A DNA stretch of 64,000 bases from Roseateles sp. (GTDB lineage: Bacteria; Pseudomonadota; Gammaproteobacteria; Burkholderiales; Burkholderiaceae_C): the NCBI GenBank assembly GCA_016790285.1, contig JAEUPJ010000006.1, positions 1 through 64,000 of the forward strand, read 5' to 3'. Both the position numbers and the translations under genes were made by a program. Below the pieces are notes generated by a model, which worked only from the letters and a program-made list of their open reading frames with translations, did no database searches and was not told the DNA's origin. Below, piece after piece: positions 26,877-34,402 of this stretch. Every line of letters begins with the position of its first letter. Within the stretch, counting starts at the first letter, position 1.

Positions 26877-27960
26877 TCTAGGAAGCCTGGCCGCCTGCTC
26901 GTCGCCGCCCGTGCAAAGGCCCGACACGGCGCCCCCCGCGGCGACCCAGCCCGCGCCCGCCCGCGCCGCCGCGCGCTGGGTGGCGGTGGACTGGCGCGAC
27001 CTGCCCGGCTGGGGCAGCGACGACCTGCTCGCGGCCTGGCCGGCGCTCGTGGCCGGCTGCCAGCGGCCCGCGCCGGGTTGGGCCGAGTTCTGTGCGCGCG
27101 CGGTGCTGCAGTCGCCCACCGACGCGATGGAAGCCGCCGTGCTGCTGATGAAGCACCTGCGCCCCTGGCAGCTGGCGGCCGATGGCGGCGAAACCACCGG
27201 CCTGCTCACCGGCTACTTCGAGCCCCAGCTCACCGCGAGCCGCCAGCGCCAGGGCGCCTTCCAGTGGCCCGTGCATGCGCTGCCGCCCGAGCCGGCGCTG
27301 CGGCGGCTGCCGCGCCGCGAGATCGACGGCCACCCGCGCTTCAGCGCGCTGGAGCTGGCCTATCTCGACGATCCTTTCGGCCTGCTGCAACTGCAGATCC
27401 AGGGCTCGGGCCGACTCGTGCTGCGCGACGCCGGTGGCGCCGAGCGCATCAGCCGCGTCGCCTATGCCGGGCACAACGACCAGCCCTTCCAGTCGGTGGC
27501 CCGCGCGCTGCTGGACCGCGGCGAAGTGGCCGATGCCACGCCGCGCACGCTGAGCGACTGGGCCCGGCGCAACCCCGCCAAGGTGCGCGAGGCCCTGGCC
27601 GTGAACCCGCGCGTCGTCTTCTTCCGCGAGGAGCCCCTGCCCGACGCCAACCTCGGGCCGCGCGGGGCGCAGGGCGTGCCGCTCACCCCGGGCCGCTCGG
27701 TGGCCGTGGACCGGGCCTACATCGCCCTGGGAACGCCGCTCTGGCTGGACAGCACGGCCCCGTGGGCGCCGGGTGCGCCCGCCACACCGCTGCGCCGCCT
27801 CGTCATGGCGCAGGACACCGGCAGCGCCATCCAGGGCGCGGTGCGGGCCGACCTCTTCTGGGGGTGGGGCGAGGACGCCGCGCTGCGGGCCAGCCGCACG
27901 AAGCAGCCGCTGCGGCTGTGGGCGTTGTGGCCGGTAGAAATGCCAGGGCCGCCGCGCTGA
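26842..27960 (+). CDS. mltA: Membrane-bound lytic murein transglycosylase A
   Basis: A 372-aa outer-membrane lipoprotein that cleaves peptidoglycan to anhydro-muropeptides. The lipobox is LAAC near residue 20. The MltA domain has TGLLTGYFEPQLTASR, LDDPFGLLQLQIQGSGRL, RVAYAGHNDQPFQS, and the C-terminal 3D region VMAQDTGSAIQGAVRADLFWG with the catalytic aspartate. The start was chosen because AAGGAG lies 6 bases upstream and the signal peptide follows directly; an in-frame ATG at 26728 would bury that signal. Confidence 0.93.
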   Translation: MAGWARGVVAVILGSLAACSSPPVQRPDTAPPAATQPAPARAAARWVAVDWRDLPGWGSDDLLAAWPALVAGCQRPAPGWAEFCARAVLQSPTDAMEAAVLLMKHLRPWQLAADGGETTGLLTGYFEPQLTASRQRQGAFQWPVHALPPEPALRRLPRREIDGHPRFSALELAYLDDPFGLLQLQIQGSGRLVLRDAGGAERISRVAYAGHNDQPFQSVARALLDRGEVADATPRTLSDWARRNPAKVREALAVNPRVVFFREEPLPDANLGPRGAQGVPLTPGRSVAVDRAYIALGTPLWLDSTAPWAPGAPATPLRRLVMAQDTGSAIQGAVRADLFWGWGEDAALRASRTKQPLRLWALWPVEMPGPPR

Positions 27961-28023
27961 TCCGTCGCTACCATGCGGCCCCCGCGCCTAGACGCGGGTC
28001 ATTTCAAGGTTCAAGGAGGAATC

Positions 28024-29010
28024 ATGTCCCTGCTCACTCGCTGGCTGCAGCTCGCTGCCGGCCTGTCCACCGCCGCACTGCTCAGCGCCTGCGCACCGGC
28101 CAGCTATCTGGTCAAGCAACCCACGCCCTCGGGCATTGCCGGCAAGGCCACGGGCACGGCCCCGGCCGCCTGGGTCATCGACGACCAGCGCAAGGGCGCC
28201 GAGCGCGACTTCAGCACCGGCGTGCTGACCGCCGGCCTGCGCACCGAAGCCGGCCCCATCCAGCCCGTGCCCTTCCTGGCCGAGCACCTGCAGGCCGAAC
28301 TGGCCTCGCGAGGTCTGGCGGTGCAGGTGCGTGCCGCCAGCGCCGACGCCACGCCCAACCTCTTCCTGCAGTCCTTCCGGATGCAGAACCACCGCGCCAA
28401 CGGCTTCGCGCCGTTCGTGACCTTCACCTACCTCAGCGCGGACATCGACACGCCGTCGGGCCGCAAGCGCGTGGCGGCCTTCGTCAAGCGCGGCAAGGTG
28501 CCGGTCTGGAGCTTCGAAGAGGTCATCGAGCCGACGCTGAACCAGCCGCTGTCGCTGGCGGTGAAGGAGCTGGCCAGCAAGATCGCCGCGCAGGCCTACG
28601 GCTGGCGCGCCAGCGATGCCACGCTCAATGCGCTGCTCGCCAAGGTCGGCCCGCAGGCCAAGCTCGAGGGCGACGCCCACCTGGACGTCTACGCCCTGGG
28701 CTTCTCCAACCACCCCGGCGCCAAGGACCGCCTGGTGCAGCTGACCCAGCACCCGGACGAATACGTGCGCCTGGCCGCGATCTCGTCGCTCGGCACCCTC
28801 GGCGCCACCGATCAGTTCGCCCTGCTCAAGGGCCTGTACGAGCGCCGCGACGCGATCTGGCAGGACCGCGCCATGGCGCTGAAGTCCATCGGCGACCTCG
28901 GCACGCCCGCATCGCGCGCGCTGCTGACCGAGGAACTCAAGCGCTGGGAAAGCGGCAAGGGCGACAAGGAATCGATCTGGACGGCCCAGATCATCCGGCT
29001 CTACCTCTGA
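28024..29010 (+). CDS. Hypothetical lipoprotein with HEAT-like repeats
   Basis: A 328-aa lipoprotein (lipobox LSAC near residue 22) with a very good ribosome site (AAGGAGGA). Residues about 40-190 form a mixed domain that recalls lipoprotein families handling periplasmic or outer-membrane assembly (RTEAGPIQPVPFLAEHLQAEL), but I cannot assign it. The C-terminal third (HPDEYVRLAAISSLGTLG, and LKSIGDLGTPASRALLTEEL) reads as HEAT/armadillo-type helical pairs. It follows mltA by 63 bases and may be co-transcribed. Confidence 0.75.
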   Translation: MSLLTRWLQLAAGLSTAALLSACAPASYLVKQPTPSGIAGKATGTAPAAWVIDDQRKGAERDFSTGVLTAGLRTEAGPIQPVPFLAEHLQAELASRGLAVQVRAASADATPNLFLQSFRMQNHRANGFAPFVTFTYLSADIDTPSGRKRVAAFVKRGKVPVWSFEEVIEPTLNQPLSLAVKELASKIAAQAYGWRASDATLNALLAKVGPQAKLEGDAHLDVYALGFSNHPGAKDRLVQLTQHPDEYVRLAAISSLGTLGATDQFALLKGLYERRDAIWQDRAMALKSIGDLGTPASRALLTEELKRWESGKGDKESIWTAQIIRLYL

Positions 29011-29037
29011 GCTCTGCCCTGGGGCGGGCGTGAGGCG

Positions 29038-29319
29038 TCACTCCGTGACCTTCACGCCCTTCCAGAACGCGTAGCGGCCCTTGATGTTCTCGGCGGCCGG
29101 CAGCGGGTCCGGGTAGTACCAGACGGCATCGGTGTTCATCTCGCCGTTGACGAGCAGGCTCAGGTACTTGGCCTCGCCCTTCCACGCGCAGCGGCTGACG
29201 TGGTTGGAGAAGGTCGTGTACTGCTTGTTCAGCGACTCGGCGGGGAAGTAGTGGTTGCCTTCGACGACGACGGTGTCATCACTCTCGGCCAGGGTGATGC
29301 CGTTCCAGACTGCCTTCAT
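29038..29319 (-). CDS. DUF427 family protein
   Basis: A 93-aa single-domain protein of the DUF427 family. Diagnostic segments are KAVWNGITLAESDDTVVVEGN, YFPAESLNKQYTTFSNH, SRCAWKGEAKYLSLLVNGE and the late YAFWKGVKV. Members have a beta-rich fold and no proven activity. It stands alone on the minus strand, with starts facing the 83-aa gene at 29345. Confidence 0.92.
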   Translation of the reverse strand: MKAVWNGITLAESDDTVVVEGNHYFPAESLNKQYTTFSNHVSRCAWKGEAKYLSLLVNGEMNTDAVWYYPDPLPAAENIKGRYAFWKGVKVTE

Positions 29320-29344
29320 GGTGGGTCTCCGTGAGAATGCGTTG

Positions 29345-29596
29345 ATGCGACGCTACCACTCTCACCTCGGCCGCGACATCGTCCTCACCGGCGGCAGCGC
29401 CCGGGACCTGACGCCGGGCCAGTTCGGCGTGCTCGCCATCGACGGCGGGGCGGGCGGGTGGTCGGTGGTGCACAAGGGCCCGGGCGGCGAGGTGGTCGAG
29501 CTGAACAACGACATGCACTTCGAGCTGCCCGAGGAGGCCCTGGCCTTCGTGAAGGAGCTGATCGGGCTGATGGCCCCCGAGGACCCCGCCGCATGA
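29345..29596 (+). CDS. Hypothetical protein (83 aa)
   Basis: An 83-aa protein that I do not recognise. From MRRYHSHLGRDIVLTGG it runs through a small beta-rich part (FGVLAIDGG, WSVVHKG) to an acidic helix FELPEEALAFVKELIGL. The start at 29345 was preferred because the frame upstream would overlap the DUF427 gene. Its stop overlaps the cytochrome c ATG by 4 bases, so the two are probably translated together. Confidence 0.6.
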   Translation: MRRYHSHLGRDIVLTGGSARDLTPGQFGVLAIDGGAGGWSVVHKGPGGEVVELNNDMHFELPEEALAFVKELIGLMAPEDPAA

Positions 29597-29964
29597 AGGC
29601 GCTGGCCTGCCTGTGGCTGCTGCTGGCCCCGCTCGCGGCCCACGCCGCGGGCGACGCGGTGGCCGGCCGCAAGCTCTTCGCGTCCTGCGCCAACTGCCAT
29701 GCCGTCGGCCCGGGGGCCCGCCACGGCTTCGGGCCGCACCTGAGCGGCCTGGCCGGGCGCAAGGCCGGCAGCCTGCCGGGCTTTGCCTACTCGAGCGGCA
29801 TGAAGGCCTCGGGCCTCGTGTGGAACGAGGCCAGCCTTACTGCCTTCCTGCGCAACCCGGGTGACGTCGTGCCCGGCACCAAGATGCGCTACTGGGGCGT
29901 GGGCATCAACGACAAGAAGGTGGCGGACCTGCTGGCCTACCTGGCCGAGCAGGACCGGCGTTAG
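29593..29964 (+). CDS. Class I c-type cytochrome, periplasmic
   Basis: A 123-aa cytochrome with a signal peptide (cut near AHA) and one heme motif, CANCH, followed by a long loop and the distal methionine in PGTKMRYWG. The segment GRKAGSLPGFAYSSGMKASG is typical of cytochrome c2/c550-like proteins. It probably carries electrons in the periplasm; the partner is unknown. Overlap of 4 bases links it to the hypothetical gene upstream. Confidence 0.93.
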   Translation: MKALACLWLLLAPLAAHAAGDAVAGRKLFASCANCHAVGPGARHGFGPHLSGLAGRKAGSLPGFAYSSGMKASGLVWNEASLTAFLRNPGDVVPGTKMRYWGVGINDKKVADLLAYLAEQDRR

Positions 29965-30256
29965 CCCTGGCAAGCCCGACAGGAGTGCCTGCATGACACC
30001 CCCTGCCTGACGCTTTTCGGCGCCGGCGCCTCGGGTCCTTCGTTGTGGAAGCCGCGCATGACGCCGGCCATCCTGCGGGTGGACGCGGAGCCGCGGCTGG
30101 CTGCGCTCTGGCGCGCGCGGCTTCCGCCCGGATGAGACCCGCGAACAAATGAAACACCGCATGAAGCACCCCTGAAACCCGGGTTGTCGACAGTCCTGCC
30201 CATCGCAGAAACAAGGGGGCCGGACGGTCCGCCCCTGCAGCGACAGGAGCAGCAAC
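29965..30256. other. Upstream region of the RTX gene with a long inverted repeat
   Basis: This 292-base stretch has no convincing gene. It carries perfect 11-bp arms GGAAGCCGCGC (30047-30057) and GCGCGGCTTCC (30115-30125), with GCCGGCC and GGCTGGC pairing further in, so it can fold into one long stem-loop. A 12-bp palindrome GGCGCCGGCGCC lies at 30019-30030. GACAGGAGCAGC just before the RTX ATG serves as ribosome site. The promoter is not clear. Confidence 0.55.
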
Positions 30257-32341
30257 ATGACAGTGAAGACGTGGACGGAGCAGGACACCCTCGGGCCGGT
30301 GATGCACGCCGAAGTGACCAGCACCACCGGCGATACCTTCGAGGCCTGGGACGAGGTCTACTGGAACTGGTGGGGGCCGACAGAGGCAGACTGGGTCATC
30401 CATGGCAACGATGGCAATGACACCCTCGTCGGCGGTGACTCCGGCGATTCCTTCACCAACATGTTCCACACCACCACCGAGTTCGCCGGCGTGAACGGCG
30501 ACTATCTCGATGGGGGCAAGGGCAACGACACGGTGAAGGGCGAAGACGGCGGTGACATCGTCATCGGCGGGGAAGGCAGCGACCACCTCTACGGTGGTGA
30601 CGACGATGACGTCTTGATCGCCGACGCACTGCGGACCGAGTACGGCATTGGCTACACGGAGGACCTGCCCCATGAGCAGAAGTCGGTCTCCACCGACGAG
30701 GAGTGGCTTGACGGCGGCGACGGCAACGACATCGTGCTTGGTGCCCAGGGCATCGACCACATCTGGGGTGGCGATGGATACGACGACCTCTATGGCTATG
30801 GCGGCAACGACTGGATCGCGGCCGGCGCCGATGACGACTGGGTGCAGGCAGGCGCCGGCAACGACACGGTCGGCGGCGGCACGGGCGACGACAGTCTCTA
30901 CGGCGACGAAGGCAACGCCGTCATGCACGGCGACGATGGCGACGACGATCTGCATGGCTGTGCCGACGACGACACGCTGTACGGCGACGATGGTGACGAC
31001 GTGCTCGGCGGTGACGCTGGCAACGACGTCGTGCACGGCAACGATGGCGACGACAGTGTGTACGGCGGCGAGAACAACGACCAGCTCTACGGGGACGACG
31101 GCAATGACGGCCTGGTCGGCGGCGAGGGTGCGGACGCCCTGTACGGCGGCGCGGGCGATGACGCCCTGGCCGGCGAGGGCGGCAACGATTGGCTGGATGG
31201 CGGCTCGGGCGTCGACCAGATCGCCGGTGGCCTGGGCGACGATGCCTACGTCGTTCGCGATGCGAGCGAGGACATCGTCGTGGAATCCGCCGACCAGGGC
31301 ACGGACACGGTCTACATGTACCTGGGCAGCTACACCCTGCCGGCACATGTCGAGAACCTGCGCGTGGGCAGCTGGAGCGGTGCGGTGACCGAGCGCGGCA
31401 ATGCGCTGGACAACGCCCTGACCGGCGCCAGCGGCAACGACAAGCTCTATGGCATGGACGGCAACGACCGTCTGGACGGTGCCGGCGGCGCGGACACGCT
31501 GTATGGCGGTAAGGGCAATGACACCTGCGTGCTTGAGGCGGGCGACACCCTCGTCGAGTACGCTGGCGAAGGCACGGACACCGTCGAGACGCTGCTGGCC
31601 GACACGCAGATCCCGGTCAACTTCGAGAACCTCACGATCATCACCACCGGCGCAGCCGATGCCACCGGCAACGCCTCGGCCAACGTGATGGACGGTAACT
31701 GGTGGGCCAACGTCATGAGCGGCGGCGGCGGCAACGACACGCTCAACGGCTACGGCGGCGACGACTGGCTGTATGGCGACGAAGGCAACGACGTGGTGAA
31801 CGCCGGCCTGGGCGCAGACCGCGTCTACGGCGGCATCGGCAACGACGTGCTCAATGGCGAGACCGGTGCGGACTTCCTCTGGGGCGGCGAAGGCAACGAC
31901 ACGATGAGCGGCGGCAGCGACACCGACTACCTCTTCGGCGAGGCGGGCGCCGACGTCATCAAGGGCGATGCGGGCGACGACGTCATCGTGGGCGGTGCCG
32001 GCGCGGACAAGCTCGCTGGCGGCACGGGAGCGGACACGTTCCGCTTCAGCAGCCTCGGCGACAGCGGCCTGGCGGCTTTCGACGTCATCCAGGACTTCCA
32101 GCACGGTGTGGACAAGATCGACCTGTCCTTCATCGATGCCAACGCGACCGTCTCCGGCAACCAGGCCTTCTCGTTCAGCCCGACCCGGCCCTTCTTCACG
32201 GGTGCCGGCGACCTGTGGGTCCAGGAAACGCGTGGCCTGACCACCGTCTACGGCGACATCAACGGCGACGGCGTCGAGGACTTCCGCATCGACCTCGTCG
32301 GCGCGGGGCTGGGCCTCACGGCCAGCGACTTCCTGCTCTGA
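30257..32341 (+). CDS. RTX calcium-binding protein (hemolysin-type repeats)
   Basis: A 694-aa acidic protein made almost wholly of glycine- and aspartate-rich nonapeptides (for example GGDGNDIVL, GGEGADALYGG, GNDTLNGYGGDDWLYGDEG), which bind calcium in parallel beta-rolls. Repeats run from about residue 50 to 330 and 385 to 600, split by VENL-containing segments. The C-terminus, ADTFRFSSLGDSGLAAFDVIQDF then KIDLSFIDAN, is the serralysin-type M10 C-terminal domain that carries the type I secretion signal. There is no protease or lipase domain and no adjacent type I secretion gene. Likely an extracellular or surface protein. Confidence 0.9.
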   Translation: MTVKTWTEQDTLGPVMHAEVTSTTGDTFEAWDEVYWNWWGPTEADWVIHGNDGNDTLVGGDSGDSFTNMFHTTTEFAGVNGDYLDGGKGNDTVKGEDGGDIVIGGEGSDHLYGGDDDDVLIADALRTEYGIGYTEDLPHEQKSVSTDEEWLDGGDGNDIVLGAQGIDHIWGGDGYDDLYGYGGNDWIAAGADDDWVQAGAGNDTVGGGTGDDSLYGDEGNAVMHGDDGDDDLHGCADDDTLYGDDGDDVLGGDAGNDVVHGNDGDDSVYGGENNDQLYGDDGNDGLVGGEGADALYGGAGDDALAGEGGNDWLDGGSGVDQIAGGLGDDAYVVRDASEDIVVESADQGTDTVYMYLGSYTLPAHVENLRVGSWSGAVTERGNALDNALTGASGNDKLYGMDGNDRLDGAGGADTLYGGKGNDTCVLEAGDTLVEYAGEGTDTVETLLADTQIPVNFENLTIITTGAADATGNASANVMDGNWWANVMSGGGGNDTLNGYGGDDWLYGDEGNDVVNAGLGADRVYGGIGNDVLNGETGADFLWGGEGNDTMSGGSDTDYLFGEAGADVIKGDAGDDVIVGGAGADKLAGGTGADTFRFSSLGDSGLAAFDVIQDFQHGVDKIDLSFIDANATVSGNQAFSFSPTRPFFTGAGDLWVQETRGLTTVYGDINGDGVEDFRIDLVGAGLGLTASDFLL

Positions 32342-32360
32342 AGCCGCGGGGCCGCCGCGT

Positions 32361-34073
32361 TCAGACCTGCCCGCCGGCCTTGGAGCCCTTGCCCTGCAGC
32401 ACCGGGGCGTTCGGCAGGCCGAGCAGGTCGGCGGCCAGCGCCTCGGCGACCTCGATGCCGTCCACGCCGGCGCTCATGATGCCGCCGGCATAACCGGCAC
32501 CTTCACCGGCGGGGAAGAGGCCGCGCACGTTCAGGCTCTGGTAGTCGCGCCCGCGGTTGATGCGCAGCGGGCTGGAGGTGCGGGTCTCCACGCCGGTCAG
32601 CACGGCATCCGGCCGGTCGAAGCCGCGGATCTGCCGTGCGAACGCCGGCAGGGCCTCGCGGATGGCGTCCAGGCAGTAGGTGGGCAGCGAGCCGTTGCCC
32701 TTTTGCTGCAGGTTGGTGAGCGTCACGCCCGGCTTGTAGCTGGGCAGCACGTCGCCGAAGTCCTTGCTGACCTGGCGCTTGATGAAGTCGCCGACCAGCG
32801 AGCCCGGTGCCAGGTAGCCGCCGCCGCCGAGCTCATAGGCGCGGCTCTCCCAGACGCGCTGGAAGGCCATGCCATCCAGCGGGTTCACGGGGCTGCCGTC
32901 GCGCTTGCCGTCCTGGCGGTAGTCCTCGGGCGTGAGGCCCACGACGATGCCGGCGTTGGCATTGCGCTCGTTGCGCGAGTACTGGCTCATGCCGTTGGTG
33001 ACGACGCGGTGCTCCTCGCTCGTGGCCGCCACCACCGTGCCGCCCGGGCACATGCAGAAGCTGTAGACCGCGCGGCCGTTCTTGGCGTGGTGCACGAGCT
33101 TGTAGTCGGCGGCACCCAGGATCGGGTTGCCGGCATTCGGCCCGAAGCGGGCCGCATCGATGAGGCCTTGCGGATGCTCGATGCGGTAGCCGATGGAAAA
33201 GGGCTTGGCCTCCATGTGCACGCCGCGGGCGTGCAGCATCGTGAAGGTGTCGCGCGCGCTGTGGCCCAGCGCGATGACGACGTGGGTGGCGTCGATCTGC
33301 TCGCCCGACTCGAGCGTGACGCCGCGAACCTGCTTGCCCTCGGCACCGTCCTCGATGCGCAGGTCCGTCACCTTCTGCTGGAAGCGGATCTCGCCGCCCA
33401 GCCGCTCGATCTCGGCCCGCATCTTGATGATCATGCTCACCAGGCGGAAGGTGCCGATGTGGGGCTTGCTGACGTAGAGGATCTCCTCCGGCGCCCCGGC
33501 CTTCACGAACTCGGTGAGCACCTTGCGGCTCAAGTGGCGCGGGTCGCTGATCTGGCTCCAGAGCTTGCCGTCGGAGAAGGTGCCGGCACCGCCCTCGCCG
33601 AACTGCACGTTGCTTTCAGGGTGGAGCTTCTGTTCACGCCACAGGCCCCAGGTGTCCTGCGTGCGCTCGCGCACCGACTTGCCGCGCTCCAGCACGATGG
33701 GCTTGAGCCCCATCTGCGCCAGGATCAGCGCCGCGAAGAGGCCGCAGGGGCCGAAGCCCACGACGACGGGCCGCGGGCCGGTGTACTCGCCCACCTGGGC
33801 CAGGAAGTGGTAGCCGGTGTCCGGCGTGGGGCGCACCTGGTGGTCGCCGGCGAAGCGGGCGAGCAGGGCGGCTTCGTCGACGCCATCAGCCAGCGTGCAG
33901 TCGAGGGTGTAGACGAGCTGGATGTCGCTCTTCTTGCGCGCGTCGTAGCCGCGGCGAAAGACGTGCACGTGGGCCAGCTGCGCGTCGGCCAGCTTCAGCC
34001 GGGCGAGGACTGCCGGGCGCAGCGCGTCCTCGGCGTGGTTGAGCGGCAGGCGGAGTTCGGTGATGCGGATCAT
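32361..34073 (-). CDS. FAD-dependent oxidoreductase (COG2509 family)
   Basis: A 570-aa flavoprotein. After about 95 residues of N-terminal domain comes the Rossmann motif VVVGFGPCGLFAALILAQMG, then LERGKSVRERTQDTW, the family-specific FGEGGAGTFSDGKLW, VVIALGHSARDTF, and a C-terminal GEGAGYAGGIMSAGVDGIEVA that closes around FAD. Substrate is not known for this family. It stands alone, facing the RTX gene, with a 19-base gap between the stops. A terminator for the small gene upstream lies just before its start. Confidence 0.9.
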   Translation of the reverse strand: MIRITELRLPLNHAEDALRPAVLARLKLADAQLAHVHVFRRGYDARKKSDIQLVYTLDCTLADGVDEAALLARFAGDHQVRPTPDTGYHFLAQVGEYTGPRPVVVGFGPCGLFAALILAQMGLKPIVLERGKSVRERTQDTWGLWREQKLHPESNVQFGEGGAGTFSDGKLWSQISDPRHLSRKVLTEFVKAGAPEEILYVSKPHIGTFRLVSMIIKMRAEIERLGGEIRFQQKVTDLRIEDGAEGKQVRGVTLESGEQIDATHVVIALGHSARDTFTMLHARGVHMEAKPFSIGYRIEHPQGLIDAARFGPNAGNPILGAADYKLVHHAKNGRAVYSFCMCPGGTVVAATSEEHRVVTNGMSQYSRNERNANAGIVVGLTPEDYRQDGKRDGSPVNPLDGMAFQRVWESRAYELGGGGYLAPGSLVGDFIKRQVSKDFGDVLPSYKPGVTLTNLQQKGNGSLPTYCLDAIREALPAFARQIRGFDRPDAVLTGVETRTSSPLRINRGRDYQSLNVRGLFPAGEGAGYAGGIMSAGVDGIEVAEALAADLLGLPNAPVLQGKGSKAGGQV

Positions 34074-34099
34074 GAGGCGTTCAGGTCAGTGACGAGCCG

Positions 34100-34131
34100 A
34101 CAAAAACAAACAGGCCCTCGAAGGGGCCTGT
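34100..34131 (-). terminator. Rho-independent terminator after the 54-aa gene
   Basis: On the minus strand an 8-bp stem ACAGGCCC/GGGCCTGT closes a 6-base loop and is followed by TTGTTTTTGT. It lies about 35 bases after the stop of the 54-aa gene and ends 27 bases before the start of the FAD oxidoreductase, which must therefore have its own promoter or depend on read-through. Confidence 0.85.
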
Positions 34132-34165
34132 GTGCGGTGATCGTTCAGGCGCTGAGGCCCGATGA

Positions 34166-34330
34166 TCAACCCGAATGGGGGCGCTTGCCCGGGTTCTTCT
34201 TGGAGCGGGTGTGCGAACCGCGCTCCAGGCTGCGCTTCTGGCCCTTGCCGGCCGTGAAGGTCACGCCCTTGGGGGCGGCGGGACGGGGGGTGGCGCGGGC
34301 GGCCGCTTCGGTGATGATCTTGTTGCCCAT
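34166..34330 (-). CDS. Small very basic protein (54 aa)
   Basis: A 54-aa protein starting MGNKIITEAAARATPRPAAP and ending KKNPGKRPHSG, with about one in four residues Lys or Arg and few hydrophobic ones. GGAGAG about 8 bases before the ATG is a fair ribosome site, and a strong terminator follows, so this is a single-gene transcript. The composition suggests binding to RNA, DNA or the ribosome. I do not know a described function; the tidy gene structure argues that it is real. Confidence 0.75.
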   Translation of the reverse strand: MGNKIITEAAARATPRPAAPKGVTFTAGKGQKRSLERGSHTRSKKNPGKRPHSG

Positions 34331-34402
34331 GAATGGCTCTCCAGTGAAACAAAAGGCCCTTCAGCCAAGGCGGCGGGGGCAAAACGACGAAAGGCGCGGA
34401 TT

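Noticed and set aside
29961-30203. 80-aa frame on the minus strand before the RTX gene
   Set aside because: No ribosome site, no recognisable domain, and it runs across the long inverted repeat.
30400-32050. Tandem short repeats that could look like a repeat array
   Set aside because: They are 27-base units in frame encoding GGxGxDxxx nonapeptides, with no constant repeat and variable spacer, so not CRISPR.
29906-32104. Minus-strand frame opposite the RTX gene with Val/Ala/His repeats
   Set aside because: The regular repeats are the mirror of the RTX nonapeptide DNA and not a protein of their own.
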